Of a DNA stretch of 64,000 nt, positions 8,475-18,246 are shown piece by piece. The stretch comes from Hyphomonas oceanitis SCH89 (GTDB lineage Bacteria; Pseudomonadota; Alphaproteobacteria; Caulobacterales; Hyphomonadaceae): assembly GCF_000685295.1 (NCBI RefSeq), contig NZ_ARYL01000016.1, positions 1 through 64,000 of the forward strand. Reading direction: 5' to 3'. How positions within the stretch are numbered: position 1 is the stretch's first letter; every line of letters starts with the position of its first letter. The position numbers were made by a program, and so were the translations under genes. The notes below the pieces were generated by a model. It had not been told where the DNA came from, did not search any database, and saw only the letters and a list, made by a program, of their open reading frames with translations.

Positions 8475-8918
8475 GTGTTCTATCCGCAAATTCCCTCCCG
8501 CCAGCCTGGAACCATTCCGCGCGGGCTGCCCAATTCACCCATCGCTGCCGAGCAGGTCGAGATCGTTCGATTGCTCACCGATCCCGAGACATTCGGTGGC
8601 CATGCGCCAGCCTATTTCGACACGGCTGTCTCGCACCTCTTCGTCAATGGAAGCCATCTGTACATCCTTCGCAAGCCGATCGACGATGACGGGTTCCGTT
8701 GCGCCACCGTCAATGATCGCTGGGATTGGTGTGAAACGCAGTGCATGCGCGGCGTCAGCGGGTTTGGCGTTGTGGCAGCGCGGCCCCTGCCGATCGTGCG
8801 GCGCGAAGGCCGGCTATGCCTTGGTGGTCCGGGAAGTATTCGCGATTGGGTTTTGAAAATCACCTGTGAATCCGTCACAGTAGATCCGGGATTCATTACG
8901 CTTCGTCGAGCTGCCTGA
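8475..8918 (+). CDS. Stand-alone N-terminal fragment of COG2187-type APH-like kinase
   Basis: About 147 residues from GTG 8475, which has GGAG six bases before it; an in-frame TTG at 8463 adds four residues. The pattern LLTDPETFGGHA, SHLFVNGSHLYILRKP, CETQCM..VSGFGVVAARPLPIVRREGRL and LCLGGPGSIRDWVLKI follows the N-terminal lobe of the large APH/ATP-binding proteins of the COG2187 type, as I remember the family (usual pattern FLAGDRAYKLKK... LALGGPGEPVDWVVEM). The kinase catalytic lobe and the second ATPase domain are absent and not found downstream. It may be a degraded remnant or a domesticated small protein. The family link is inference from motif order. Confidence 0.55.
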   Translation: MFYPQIPSRQPGTIPRGLPNSPIAAEQVEIVRLLTDPETFGGHAPAYFDTAVSHLFVNGSHLYILRKPIDDDGFRCATVNDRWDWCETQCMRGVSGFGVVAARPLPIVRREGRLCLGGPGSIRDWVLKITCESVTVDPGFITLRRAA

Positions 8919-9040
8919 AGAGATAGACGGTATAAATTTTACGAATACTGGCTGGATTCCGGTAATGACGTGCCTTGTCTGCCCCGATATAGATGCGTCA
9001 GGCATGGCGTATGGCTTGTGCCCAGCGGAAGGATACGGGC

Positions 9041-10015
9041 ATGCCGTCGGAGCGCCTCAATTGGGATAATCTCCGGGTCTTCATGGTCGTCGCGGAGCTG
9101 AACAGCATGAAGGCCGCCTCTGTGCGCCTTGGCGAGTCCCCTCCGACCATCGGGCGCAAGATTGACGACCTCGAAAACGAGCTGAACGTGCAGTTGCTCA
9201 ATCGCTCGACGCGCGGCGTGGAGCTGACCGAGGCGGGCAAGTTTGTCTTGAACCAAGCCAAGGCCATGGCTGGCGCCGCCAAGGAGCTGACACGCCAATC
9301 CAATGACAAGGGGCAGCCGGCTGAGGGAACAATCACGCTGGCGACAGGTGACGGGCTGGGCCCCTACTGGATCGCGCCGCGCCTGCCGGAATTCCACCGT
9401 GCGAATCCGCGCATTCAGATCAAGATGAATGTGGTCGAGAAGGCGCCTGACGTCGGGGCTGGCGATGCGGATATCGCGATACAATTCACCGAGCCGAAGC
9501 AACACGATGTCATCGCCCGGCGCATGGGCACGCTTCACTATATCAGCTTCGCCTCACGCGGATACCTGGATGAGCATGGCGAGCCCAATAGCCTGTTCGA
9601 ATATTTCCGGCACCGCTCAATTCTTCATCAGGCCTATGTGCACCAGATTGAGCGCTGGGCGCCGAAAATGTCAGAGCTGCGGAAACTGGTGAGCTTCGCG
9701 TTCGTCACCAATTCCGCAAGCGCCATGATTGAAGTGTGCAAGAATGGCGGCGGCGTTGCCTTGCTGCCATCCTATATCGGTACGGTCGAGCCGTCCCTGG
9801 TGCCTCTGGAACTGCCAGAGGTCGCGCCGATCCAGTTCTGGCTGACCTATACCGAAAGAGTCTGGCGCATGCCGAGTGGCCGTATCGTCATCGACTGGCT
9901 GAAAGACATGTTCGAAGCGGAAGATGCGTTCTGGTTCACCGAACACTTCGTCCACCCGAATCGCGTCGATTCGCTCAAGCCATACCTGAAGGGCGATGCC
10001 TCAGCCGGTGGCTAG
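9041..10015 (+). CDS. LysR family transcriptional regulator
   Basis: A 324-residue LysR regulator. The winged HTH is at residues 4-63 (LNWDNLRVFMVVAELNSMKAAS, then LGESPPTIGRKIDDLENELNVQLLNRSTRGVELTEAG in part). A periplasmic-binding-like effector domain follows from about residue 95. ATG 9041 is preferred because GGAAGGA ends six bases before it; an upstream ATG at 8993 adds 16 unlikely residues. No divergent target gene is adjacent, so its regulon is not evident. The last 15 bases overlap the convergent XRE gene. Confidence 0.9.
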   Translation: MPSERLNWDNLRVFMVVAELNSMKAASVRLGESPPTIGRKIDDLENELNVQLLNRSTRGVELTEAGKFVLNQAKAMAGAAKELTRQSNDKGQPAEGTITLATGDGLGPYWIAPRLPEFHRANPRIQIKMNVVEKAPDVGAGDADIAIQFTEPKQHDVIARRMGTLHYISFASRGYLDEHGEPNSLFEYFRHRSILHQAYVHQIERWAPKMSELRKLVSFAFVTNSASAMIEVCKNGGGVALLPSYIGTVEPSLVPLELPEVAPIQFWLTYTERVWRMPSGRIVIDWLKDMFEAEDAFWFTEHFVHPNRVDSLKPYLKGDASAGG

Positions 10016-10381
10016 GGCTTTCAGCACGCGAGACATGGTTTCGAGTTTCTCGGGTGATTTGGTCCGCTCGATCCAGTCATGGCATTCGGCTCGTACACGC
10101 ATTGCCGGATCCTTGATCGTCGGATCGGCGTCGCCTTCGTCTTCGAACAGGTCCGCAATGGGGACACGCAAAGCCTCTGCAACAGTCGACAGCATACCGG
10201 CGCTCAGGCGGTTCGTGCCTGTCTCGTATTTCTGCAACTGTTGATGGCTGATGCCGAGTTCCGTGCCAAGCTCGGCCAAAGTGCGGTTCTGCGCGATGCG
10301 CAGTGCGCGAATTTTTTCACCTACTAGCTGATCTACGCGCGTCGGTGCGCGCGAACTGGAGTGTCTTTGCTCGTGTTGCAC
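10001..10381 (-). CDS. XRE family helix-turn-helix regulator
   Basis: A 126-residue protein from GTG 10381, chosen because AAGGA precedes it at a good distance; a TTG at 10453 gives a longer form with no clear RBS. A Cro/C1-type HTH spans about residues 16-72 (LVGEKIRALRIAQNRTLAEL, GISHQQLQKYETGTNRLSAG, VAEALRVPIADLFED). A 50-residue tail ends in ETMSRVLKALATG. This short single-domain layout is common for alphaproteobacterial regulators of the SinR/MmyB-like type. It is encoded tail-to-tail with the LysR gene, overlapping by 15 bases. Confidence 0.88.
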   Translation of the reverse strand: MQHEQRHSSSRAPTRVDQLVGEKIRALRIAQNRTLAELGTELGISHQQLQKYETGTNRLSAGMLSTVAEALRVPIADLFEDEGDADPTIKDPAMRVRAECHDWIERTKSPEKLETMSRVLKALATG

Positions 10382-10574
10382 GTTAGATTTTCCTTTTATG
10401 GCACCCCCTGCATTTCGCGCTAAGGATGTTAAAGCAAGATCAGGGCTTACCAAAAATATGAAACACTAAAGCGCCTATTTGAGGTTCTTTTGTGACCAAC
10501 CACCACCCGTAAGTGAATTAAGCTCACAAAAATATACCTTTGGTTTCAATGGTAGTCATCGCTTATAACTGGAG

Positions 10575-13500
10575 CTAGTAGTCTTTTTTCCACCTTATGG
10601 AGAGCTTGTTTTCTCCGGTCGAAGTAGTTTCAGATGTAACGGAGACGTGATCGGCAGGCTCCCATTCGACCTCGACGGAGCTGCCGCTGGCACCTGCGGC
10701 ATTGAGCTGGAGATAGACGTCGTCGCTGAGATACTGGCCCACGCCGAGTTCGGCATTGCCCGCATCGTTTGAGCCAATCGAGAGACGGTCCAACCCGAGC
10801 GCCGACTGCAGTTGTCCGGCTGGATCAAATCCGCCGCCGCGCCCGCTGAGCTTGGCGATGGATGAGGCCAGCTGGGCTGCTTCGACGGGCGAGAGGTCGA
10901 TGGATGAACGACCGAACAGGAGGCGCGACAGTATTTCGTCCTGCGGCAGGTCCGGCGTGCTCGACAGTTCAAAGACCGGATTTGACGGTTTGCCCGACAC
11001 CTGGACCCTCGCGACGAACCCATTGACGGACCGTTCCGCGTCCACGGCAATACGGGCCGAGTCGACAGGTCCGTCGAATGTGATCTTGCCGCTGTCGAAC
11101 ACAAAGGGGCGGCCCGCGAGGTCGAGGCTGCCGCGGACCATTGTGGCCTCGCCTCTGAGGTTGACGTTGGATGCTGTGCCGGTGGCCGTCAGATTGAGCG
11201 CCCATTCACTATCCAGACCGCGCCCCGTGACGAACACACGCCGGGCGGCGTCGATATCGAGGTTGAGCCTCAATGACTGCCTTATCTTGCTGGCATCGGA
11301 GGCCGACGGATCGTCGTCTGTCCAGCGCACGTCTATCGCCTTGGGGCCAGAGGACGGCAGGTTGTCCAGCGATACACGCGCCTCATCGACGACGAGTTTG
11401 CCTTCTGCCAGGCGTCCGTCATCATCCTCTGTCACCGTCACTTTGCCGCTGAGGCGGGCGATGTCGCCGTCACGGTCATAGACGAGAAGGCGCGTGAGAT
11501 CGGCTTCGACCCGTGTGCGGTCTTTGCCCAGCGAGCCGTTGACTGACACGGTGCCATTGTCCGCGCCGCGTCCGGTGCCTTGCACGGTGAAGGTCTGGTC
11601 GTCATAGGCGGCATCAAGGGCGATGCCTGTCAGGCGCATGCCGGTCGCACCGAATTCGTAGATGCCATTGCTGATGGTCGCTTTGGCCTGATAGGTAGGC
11701 GCGGCAAGCGAGCCCTTCAGTGTTGCCAGCGCATCTATGCGACCACCGATATCATGCCCATAGGCGAGGGCGGCTGACTGGAGCGCGCCGAGATCACCTT
11801 TGAGAGTGGCCTGTCCGCTGAGCTTTTGCTCGCGGTCGAGGCTGACCAGTGAAGTGGCCGAAGGCTTCACCGGCAATACCGCGTCAGCGACAAGCACGAG
11901 ATCCTTGCCGTAATTGCTGCGGGCATTCAGCTTGAACACTTTCGCATTCAGCTGGCCCGTCATGTCCAGCGACAGGGACGTATCGAGGCCGGGAACAGGG
12001 CTTGTTGCGGAAAACGCGAACGACCCGGAAGGCGACAGCCCGATCGGCTTGAACTCTCCATGACCATTCAGGCGCGCATCGACCTCGCCGAGATTTGCGA
12101 GGGCAAACAGGGCGCCAAAGTCGACCGCGTTGACGTCCACCGCGAGGGTCGCGGTTTCTCCGCTGCCGGAGAGGCTCGCTTTTATGTCGCCGCCCAACAG
12201 GTCCAGTTGACCGTTGAGGTCGGGTTGATCTCCCAGCCGCCAGCGAGCGGGCTGAGGTGTGTTCAGCTTTTCACCAAGCGCGGTTCCCGACAGGCTGAAA
12301 GTGCCTTCCGGGGCATCGCCGGAGAGATTGGCCTTGCCGGAAAAGGTGAAGTCGAACGGAAACGATTCCTGCGTGCTGACGAGGCTGGCGCGGAAATCAT
12401 ACCCGTCCTTGTTGTTCTTTATGTCAGCAGAGAAGGTGTCGAGCTTGACGCCGTTCTTCAGCCGCGCGCCACTGCCCTGGGCCTGCACGACCAGCGACAT
12501 CGGGGCGTCGCCTTCCTTTATGATGCTGGCATTGGCGCGCAGGCTTTTGACGCGGATGTCTTCCGTCGTCAGGCCATCGCCATCGGCGTTGATGGCAACG
12601 ATCAGGTCGCCTGCCTTGTTGATCTCGGTCCGGCCAGCGAGGGCTAGAGGGCCATAATTGCCGCTGATATTGTCGATGACCATGTCGCCATCGGCGCGTG
12701 TAAAGTCCGCCGTCACGTCGAGCGCTTCACCGGCGAAGCTTCCGGTCAGCCTGACAGGCCCGCTGATGCGATCACCGGCCAGCGTGACTGTCGCGGTTGT
12801 CGCCACGTCTTCCATATCGCGGGAGGCCACGTGGAACGTGCCCGAACTGGATTTCAAATCCACGACAAGCGCATCGGAGGGGCCGGCGAGACTGATTTTG
12901 CCTGTACCAAGATCAAATGTGTTGCCGCTGATCTCAAGGGGGGCGGTCTGGTCGAAATCGAAGGCCAATGCGCTGTTGCCGCCAATCCGGTAGACGCCGT
13001 CACCTTTTAGCTGCAGGCCCGCGCTGTCGAGCGTTGCCTTGGCGATGCGTATGGCCTTGCCATCAATCTTCAGTGACGCATTGACCTTCGGCGCCGGACC
13101 GATGAGCGGCTGTACGCTGTCTGGAAGGCCTGAGAAACTCTGGCCTGTAAGGCTGGTCTCGATGGACGGGCTGGAGAGTTGGCCGTGCACGCGGAATGTG
13201 CCGGCGGCGCGCCCGCCAAATGAGCCGGGCAGGCTGCGCAGTGCCTGGTCCAGCGTGCCCCGAATGTCGAGCGTGCGGGCTTTTGTGGCGAGAGTGCCGG
13301 ACGCGGAAACCTTGCCCTCGGGCAGGGTGAGTGCGGAAGGCGCCAGCGTCAGCACGCCGGTGTCACGGGCATAGGCGCCGCTGGCCACGAGATGGGGCTG
13401 CTTGCCGAGCAGGCCTGTCACAGTGTCATTGCCCGCGAGGATGCCTTCGCCGATGAGGTCAGCCTGGAAAGGGATTCTGTCCGGTTCCACCGAGACGGTC

Positions 13501-14681
13501 ACAGGGCCGCTCAGCTGGCGGAAGGGGAGGTCGGTGCCATCGAGCGCGACGAGATTTGCCTGCCCGGTATAGGAGGGCACATTGCCCTCCATTTTCAGTG
13601 TGCCATCGAGTGAGAGGTTGGCATCAAGGCCCGCGAGATCCGGCAGGCCCGTGAACTTGAGTGTCACTGCGGCCGGGCCGTTGAGCTTCCTGGTCTCGGT
13701 GTCTGCTTCGCCCTTGGCTGTGAGCAGGCCGGAGGCCATGGAGGCCGAGAGGTCAAACGACGCAATGTTCTTCTTGATATCCGCGCCGAGCACAAACCGG
13801 GCATCGGAGCCGAGCAGTGTCTGCACGGTCTCCGGCAACGGAAGCGACAGGGCGTTGACGTCCGCATTGGCCGTCAGGCGACCGTCAAGAACCTTTGCAG
13901 TCATCGAGGCGGCGTCTTCGCCTGCGATCTGGAATTGCAGAAAGCCATCGCCTTCCTCAAGCGTGCCGTCCACAGAGGCGGTGAGGGATGCGTCCTGGCC
14001 ATCTTTCAGGTGGAGCAGGGTGGCAAAGGTTCCGCCCGCAGGTGCGGCCCCTTCGGCGTTCAGGTTGAACTGGCCGGCTGCGTCGCGGCGCGCGTCAATC
14101 TTGAACCGGTCGCCGAGGCCCTCAATGGGCGTGATATCCAGTTTGGCGGTGAGGATGCTGTCCTTGCCGCGCGTGAAGGCGCCAGCGACGCTGAAGGAGG
14201 CTGCCGGTCCGGCGACGCCCTCGGCGAGCGCCAGCTTGCCGATATAGAGATCGTCCAACTCGATGCTCCAGCCACCGCCGCCTGAGCTTTCGCGCGAGCC
14301 GGTCTGGGGCCGGCGACTGATACTGATTTCGCCTGCACTGGCGAGATTGAGTTCGACCTTGCGCGAGAACAGGGCGCGGGGAGTCCACTTCAGGCGAACA
14401 TCGTTCGCCTCAAGCCAGATTCCATCACTGTCAGCGATTGTGAGATGGTTGAGGTGCATGCGATTGAGCGGATCGCCCGTCAGCCCCTCCGCAGAGATTG
14501 TTCCGAGACTGCCGATCTCGCGCCCATCAATCTGCGACAGGACGAAGGCACGCCCGCCATCGCTGTTGATCCAGAGCCGTGCGCCGAGGATGACGACCAG
14601 GAGCAGTGTCACGATGCCGCCCGCGCCTGACATCAGGGGGCGTCGGCGTATGAAGGCCCAGGTGGCGCGCAGATACTTCAT
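10575..14681 (-). CDS. tamB: TamB inner-membrane-anchored translocation and assembly protein
   Basis: 1368 residues. There is one N-terminal membrane anchor (about residues 13-34), then a very long beta-rich region of repeated amphipathic strands, as in bridge-like lipid transfer proteins. The C-terminus carries the TamB/DUF490 domain (FGRSSIDLSPVEAAQLASS, LGVGQYLSDDVYLQLNAA, near 1250-1340). TamB spans the periplasm and works with TamA in outer-membrane protein assembly and phospholipid transport. Its ATG overlaps the tamA stop codon by one base, so the pair is translationally coupled. It is somewhat longer than the enterobacterial protein (about 1260), which is usual in alphaproteobacteria. 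Confidence 0.93.
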   Translation of the reverse strand: MKYLRATWAFIRRRPLMSGAGGIVTLLLVVILGARLWINSDGGRAFVLSQIDGREIGSLGTISAEGLTGDPLNRMHLNHLTIADSDGIWLEANDVRLKWTPRALFSRKVELNLASAGEISISRRPQTGSRESSGGGGWSIELDDLYIGKLALAEGVAGPAASFSVAGAFTRGKDSILTAKLDITPIEGLGDRFKIDARRDAAGQFNLNAEGAAPAGGTFATLLHLKDGQDASLTASVDGTLEEGDGFLQFQIAGEDAASMTAKVLDGRLTANADVNALSLPLPETVQTLLGSDARFVLGADIKKNIASFDLSASMASGLLTAKGEADTETRKLNGPAAVTLKFTGLPDLAGLDANLSLDGTLKMEGNVPSYTGQANLVALDGTDLPFRQLSGPVTVSVEPDRIPFQADLIGEGILAGNDTVTGLLGKQPHLVASGAYARDTGVLTLAPSALTLPEGKVSASGTLATKARTLDIRGTLDQALRSLPGSFGGRAAGTFRVHGQLSSPSIETSLTGQSFSGLPDSVQPLIGPAPKVNASLKIDGKAIRIAKATLDSAGLQLKGDGVYRIGGNSALAFDFDQTAPLEISGNTFDLGTGKISLAGPSDALVVDLKSSSGTFHVASRDMEDVATTATVTLAGDRISGPVRLTGSFAGEALDVTADFTRADGDMVIDNISGNYGPLALAGRTEINKAGDLIVAINADGDGLTTEDIRVKSLRANASIIKEGDAPMSLVVQAQGSGARLKNGVKLDTFSADIKNNKDGYDFRASLVSTQESFPFDFTFSGKANLSGDAPEGTFSLSGTALGEKLNTPQPARWRLGDQPDLNGQLDLLGGDIKASLSGSGETATLAVDVNAVDFGALFALANLGEVDARLNGHGEFKPIGLSPSGSFAFSATSPVPGLDTSLSLDMTGQLNAKVFKLNARSNYGKDLVLVADAVLPVKPSATSLVSLDREQKLSGQATLKGDLGALQSAALAYGHDIGGRIDALATLKGSLAAPTYQAKATISNGIYEFGATGMRLTGIALDAAYDDQTFTVQGTGRGADNGTVSVNGSLGKDRTRVEADLTRLLVYDRDGDIARLSGKVTVTEDDDGRLAEGKLVVDEARVSLDNLPSSGPKAIDVRWTDDDPSASDASKIRQSLRLNLDIDAARRVFVTGRGLDSEWALNLTATGTASNVNLRGEATMVRGSLDLAGRPFVFDSGKITFDGPVDSARIAVDAERSVNGFVARVQVSGKPSNPVFELSSTPDLPQDEILSRLLFGRSSIDLSPVEAAQLASSIAKLSGRGGGFDPAGQLQSALGLDRLSIGSNDAGNAELGVGQYLSDDVYLQLNAAGASGSSVEVEWEPADHVSVTSETTSTGENKLSIRWKKDY

Positions 14682-16522
14682 CAGAAGGACTGCCCGATGG
14701 AGATATAGAACTGAACCGGGCTCTCGCCGTCACGGCGGTCGACAGGCGTGGCGATATCCACGCGGACCGGGCCGAAGCCGGGATAGTAGCGAAAGCCAAG
14801 GCCGACGGCCGTGCGCAAATCGCTGAACACTTCGTCTGTGCTATTCGCCGCCGAACCGGTGTCGACAAAGAGGACATAGCCGATCTTCTCGCTGCGGCGG
14901 TAACGCAGCTCGGCCGACATATCGAACAGTGCGCGGCCGCCGAGGATGGCGCCGGAGGAATCGGTTGGCGACAGGCTCTGATAATCAAAGCCGCGCACCG
15001 TGCCGCCGCCGCCCGCGAAGAAGAGGCGGTCAGCCGGAACGCCATTCGAGCCAAAGAAGGCGCCGAACTCGCTGCGCAAGGCGGCCACGAAGGGACCATC
15101 CGCGATTTTCTTGTAGGTCGATCCGGAAATGAGGAGGCGGGTATAACCCGCATTCGCATCGCCCACCGACATGCCCGGCTCAATGCCAAGGAAGGCCTTG
15201 TTGCCCGATTGCGGGTCGAGCGGTTGCTTGACGGTCGAATAGGTCGCCGCCAGCGGGAAGGAGAGGGTCACAAGTTCGCGCGGCTCCAGCAACGCGCGCA
15301 GGCGCAGCTCCTTGGTGCGGGTCGCATCAAGCGTGACGCCTGCCGAGAGCGTGAAGTTCTTGTTGAAAGGCTGCGACAAGGCCGCGCCGACCTTTACGCC
15401 TTGCAGGTCATAGGCGTCGGTCTCTTCGGCGCGGACGCCTGTCTCCGCGGTGAACGTGCGGCCATAGCGGCCGATATTCGGGCGGGTATAGGTGGCCGTC
15501 AGGTCCCGGGCGAGTGTCGCCACTGCGCCCTGCAGGCGGAAAGTGTCGCCTGCGCCGGTCACGTCGCGCCGTTCCCAGAAGGCGTCCGCGCCGACACCGT
15601 CTGTCGTGGAGGCTGTAACGCCCGCGCCCACAGAGCGGCGCTTGGCTTCAGTGAGGGTCAATTCGACAGGGTAGAGCCCGTTCGAGTCCGGCGTCTCCGA
15701 TATCGCGACGCCGATGCCGTCGAACAGGCCGCTGCTGCGCAGGCGTGCGCGCAACTGGTCGATCTTGTCGGCGACGTAGACGTCGCCGGGTGTCCAGGTG
15801 CGGTAGAGGCGGATCGTGTCCATGTCGGACGCGCTGCCTTCGGTCAGTGTCATGTCGCCGAGACGGACATAGGGACCGGGTTTCAGGGCGTAGGTGATCT
15901 CGACCGACTTCTCCTTGCGGGACGCGAGCACATCAATGCCACCGCTTTCGGCAAAGGCGTGGCCATTATCCTGCAGCGTCCGCACCAGTCGGCTGTCCAG
16001 ACCCTCGATATCGATTGTCCGCGCCGGCGAGCCCACAGGAACCGTTTTGAGCGCCGCATCCAGTTTGGCCTGAAGCGGCTCGCTGACCGGGGACGCCATG
16101 GAGAGTTTGACGGAGGCGACTTCAAAACGTTCGTCGGCCTGCACGTCGAGGCGCGGCTTCTTCTCAAGCGTGTCGATCAGCTCGGGCGAGACCTGGGCGG
16201 CGAGATAGCCTTCCGCCGCCAGGAACTCTTCCAGCGTGCCGGCCGCATCGCCTGCCTGTCGGCGCGACTCCAGGATGCTCTTTGGCGGGGCCTCGTCGGT
16301 TTCAAGAACGGTGCGTGTCTTGTCTTCCAGTCCGGGCGGCAGGCCGTCCAGTTCGACAGGCATCTGCTTGTTCGCGCCGCCTATGCCGTTACTGCCTCCG
16401 GGAAATCCGGCGCACGCCGTCACTGCGCTTAACATGCACAGGCCCGTTGCGGGGTGCATCAAGGCACTCCCGGCAACAGAGCTGAAACGGGCTAGCCGCT
16501 GAGACATCAAAGAATTTACCAT
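14681..16522 (-). CDS. tamA: TamA, BamA-family outer-membrane assembly protein
   Basis: 613 residues with POTRA-like domains (about 100-320) and a C-terminal 16-strand Omp85 barrel (about 325-613: GVTASTTDGVGADAFWERRD, GGGGTVRGFDYQSLSP, GLGFRYYPGFGPVRVDIATPVDRR, ending QFYISIGQSF). The VRGF and final aromatic Phe are Omp85 features. It pairs with TamB downstream. The N-terminus is odd: residues 34-37 read VTAC, a plausible lipobox, which would make it a lipoprotein. Starts at 16522 or 16507 are both possible and neither has a clear ribosome binding site. Confidence 0.9.
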   Translation of the reverse strand: MVNSLMSQRLARFSSVAGSALMHPATGLCMLSAVTACAGFPGGSNGIGGANKQMPVELDGLPPGLEDKTRTVLETDEAPPKSILESRRQAGDAAGTLEEFLAAEGYLAAQVSPELIDTLEKKPRLDVQADERFEVASVKLSMASPVSEPLQAKLDAALKTVPVGSPARTIDIEGLDSRLVRTLQDNGHAFAESGGIDVLASRKEKSVEITYALKPGPYVRLGDMTLTEGSASDMDTIRLYRTWTPGDVYVADKIDQLRARLRSSGLFDGIGVAISETPDSNGLYPVELTLTEAKRRSVGAGVTASTTDGVGADAFWERRDVTGAGDTFRLQGAVATLARDLTATYTRPNIGRYGRTFTAETGVRAEETDAYDLQGVKVGAALSQPFNKNFTLSAGVTLDATRTKELRLRALLEPRELVTLSFPLAATYSTVKQPLDPQSGNKAFLGIEPGMSVGDANAGYTRLLISGSTYKKIADGPFVAALRSEFGAFFGSNGVPADRLFFAGGGGTVRGFDYQSLSPTDSSGAILGGRALFDMSAELRYRRSEKIGYVLFVDTGSAANSTDEVFSDLRTAVGLGFRYYPGFGPVRVDIATPVDRRDGESPVQFYISIGQSF

Positions 16523-16766
16523 TCGAATTGCAATGCGAGGATTGCGCCAGTTTTCCTAAATGAAGCCTGAACAGGCCTGTATAGTGGCAACATACTGCGC
16601 AGGTCTGCCGTTTACGCCCCGAACACTGCAAGAAAATGAAAAATATTCTCGTAAATACATCGCCATTCAGGCGAGTTTTTATAGTCTTGGGGCGCTCCAT
16701 ACGGGTAATTGCAAGTATGAGCGGCAACACCATATAATGCAGTTATCAACGCAGTACGGAGACTGA
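16523..16766. other. Intergenic region between tamA and the antiporter
   Basis: A 244-base A+T-rich gap between divergent genes that holds both promoters. A 10-base perfect palindrome ACAGGCCTGT lies at 16571-16580. The antiporter start is served by CGGAG shortly before 16767. No RNA gene was seen. Confidence 0.4.
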
Positions 16767-17786
16767 ATGACATACCTTATGGTGCTTGGCGGCCTTGTGC
16801 TCCTGTTTGTGGGTGGTGAAGCGCTGGTCCGGGGGTCTGTCAGCATTGCCCGGAAGCTGAATATTTCCGAGCTTGTCATTGGTCTCACGCTGGTCGGTTT
16901 CGGCACTTCGGTTCCCGAACTGGTCACCAGCCTGCGGGCCATTGGTCAGGGCGCAGTCGGCATCGCGGTGGGGAACGTCGTTGGGTCGAATATCGCCAAT
17001 ATCCTGCTTGTGCTGGGCCTCGCCGCTGTCATCCGACCAATCCTGACCAATCCCAAGGCCTTGAGCCGGGACGGGGCTGTCATGGTGGGCGTAACCGCCC
17101 TTTTGTGTGCGTTGATCTGGTTTGATCTTTTCACCCGGGTGGCGGGTTTTGGCTTGATTGGCCTGTTGCTGGCGTATCTGGCGTATTCACTGTTGGCGGA
17201 TCAGAAACGCGAGACGGATGCGGCCGCGATGCACGCCGCTGAAGGCGAAAGCGTTCAGGCGCAATATGGCCTGTTTGTCGGGCTCATTATCGCGGTTGTC
17301 GGCCTGGTAGCTGTCATCATCGGCGCGCGTCTGCTGGTGGACGGCGGTGTTTCAATCGCGCGTGATTTCGGCATTAGCGAAACCATCATCGGTCTTACGA
17401 TTGTTGCGGTCGGCACCAGCCTTCCGGAACTCGCCACAACGGCTGTGGCGGCCTATCGTGGCAAGTCTGACGTGGCGCTTGGCAATATCATTGGCTCGAA
17501 CATTTTCAATGTGCTTGGTATTCTCGGCGTGACGGCCCTTGTCCAGCCATTCAGCGTGCGCGGAAACACGGCTGTGGGATCCATCGCCGACGGCGCGACG
17601 ACCAGTCTCATTTCGCCGCTGGATATCGGCATGCTTGTGCTCTCGACTGTCCTGCTTATGCTTTTTGCGATCACCCGCAAGCGCATCTCGCGCTGGGAAG
17701 GTGCAGTCCTCCTGCTTGCCTATGCGACCTATTTCGGGCTCTTGTTCGGCCTTGTCCCCGTTCCAGGAATTCTGACCAATGCCTGA
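16767..17786 (+). CDS. Calcium/sodium antiporter, CaCA family (YrbG-like)
   Basis: A 339-residue inner-membrane exchanger of about 10 hydrophobic segments in two inverted halves. Each half carries the alpha-repeat signature: [15 protein letters not shown] with [16 protein letters not shown] (about 51-95), and [17 protein letters not shown] with [16 protein letters not shown] (about 212-257). The acidic PE residues coordinate the cation. It probably exports Ca2+ in exchange for Na+ or H+. The stop overlaps the start of queF by eight bases, so the two are probably cotranscribed. Confidence 0.93.
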   Translation: MTYLMVLGGLVLLFVGGEALVRGSVSIARKLNISELVIGLTLVGFGTSVPELVTSLRAIGQGAVGIAVGNVVGSNIANILLVLGLAAVIRPILTNPKALSRDGAVMVGVTALLCALIWFDLFTRVAGFGLIGLLLAYLAYSLLADQKRETDAAAMHAAEGESVQAQYGLFVGLIIAVVGLVAVIIGARLLVDGGVSIARDFGISETIIGLTIVAVGTSLPELATTAVAAYRGKSDVALGNIIGSNIFNVLGILGVTALVQPFSVRGNTAVGSIADGATTSLISPLDIGMLVLSTVLLMLFAITRKRISRWEGAVLLLAYATYFGLLFGLVPVPGILTNA

Positions 17787-18246
17787 TAATCCGATCTATA
17801 GCGGCCTCGATCAGCTCGGCCAGCAAACGGCCGCCCCGCAAAGCCCGGAAGAGGCGCAGCTTGAGCGCGTGCCCAACCCGCATACTGGCACGCTCTATCT
17901 GACGCGCTTTGTTGCCCCTGAATTCACGTCGCTTTGCCCCGTAACGGGCCAGCCGGACTTTGCGCATCTGGTAATCGACTATGCGCCCGGCGACTGGCTG
18001 GTCGAGTCCAAGAGCCTCAAGCTCTACCTCACCAGTTTCCGCAATCATGGTGCGTTTCACGAGGATTGCACCGTCTCGATCGGCAAGCGCATCTTCGATT
18101 TTACCCACGCCACATGGCTGCGCATCTCGGGCTACTGGTATCCGCGCGGCGGCATTCCGATCGACGTGTTCTGGCAGTCCGGCGAAGTGCCTAAAGGCCT
18201 CTATGTGCCGGATACGGGCGTTGCGTCCTATCGCGGTCGCGGCTGA
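17779..18246 (+). CDS. queF: NADPH-dependent preQ0 reductase QueF
   Basis: 155 residues, the short unimodular form. It reduces 7-cyano-7-deazaguanine (preQ0) to preQ1 in queuosine synthesis. The catalytic cysteine lies in [17 protein letters not shown] (Cys53) with Asp60. The family motif [20 protein letters not shown] follows at about 76-95. The start overlaps the antiporter stop by eight bases. No other queuosine genes are present here. Confidence 0.95.
   Translation: MPDNPIYSGLDQLGQQTAAPQSPEEAQLERVPNPHTGTLYLTRFVAPEFTSLCPVTGQPDFAHLVIDYAPGDWLVESKSLKLYLTSFRNHGAFHEDCTVSIGKRIFDFTHATWLRISGYWYPRGGIPIDVFWQSGEVPKGLYVPDTGVASYRGRG

Noticed and set aside
10513-10527. CRP/FNR-like site GTGA-N7-TCAC between the XRE gene and tamB
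   Set aside because: Spacer is seven instead of six and flanking TG/CA is incomplete; chance occurrence is likely.
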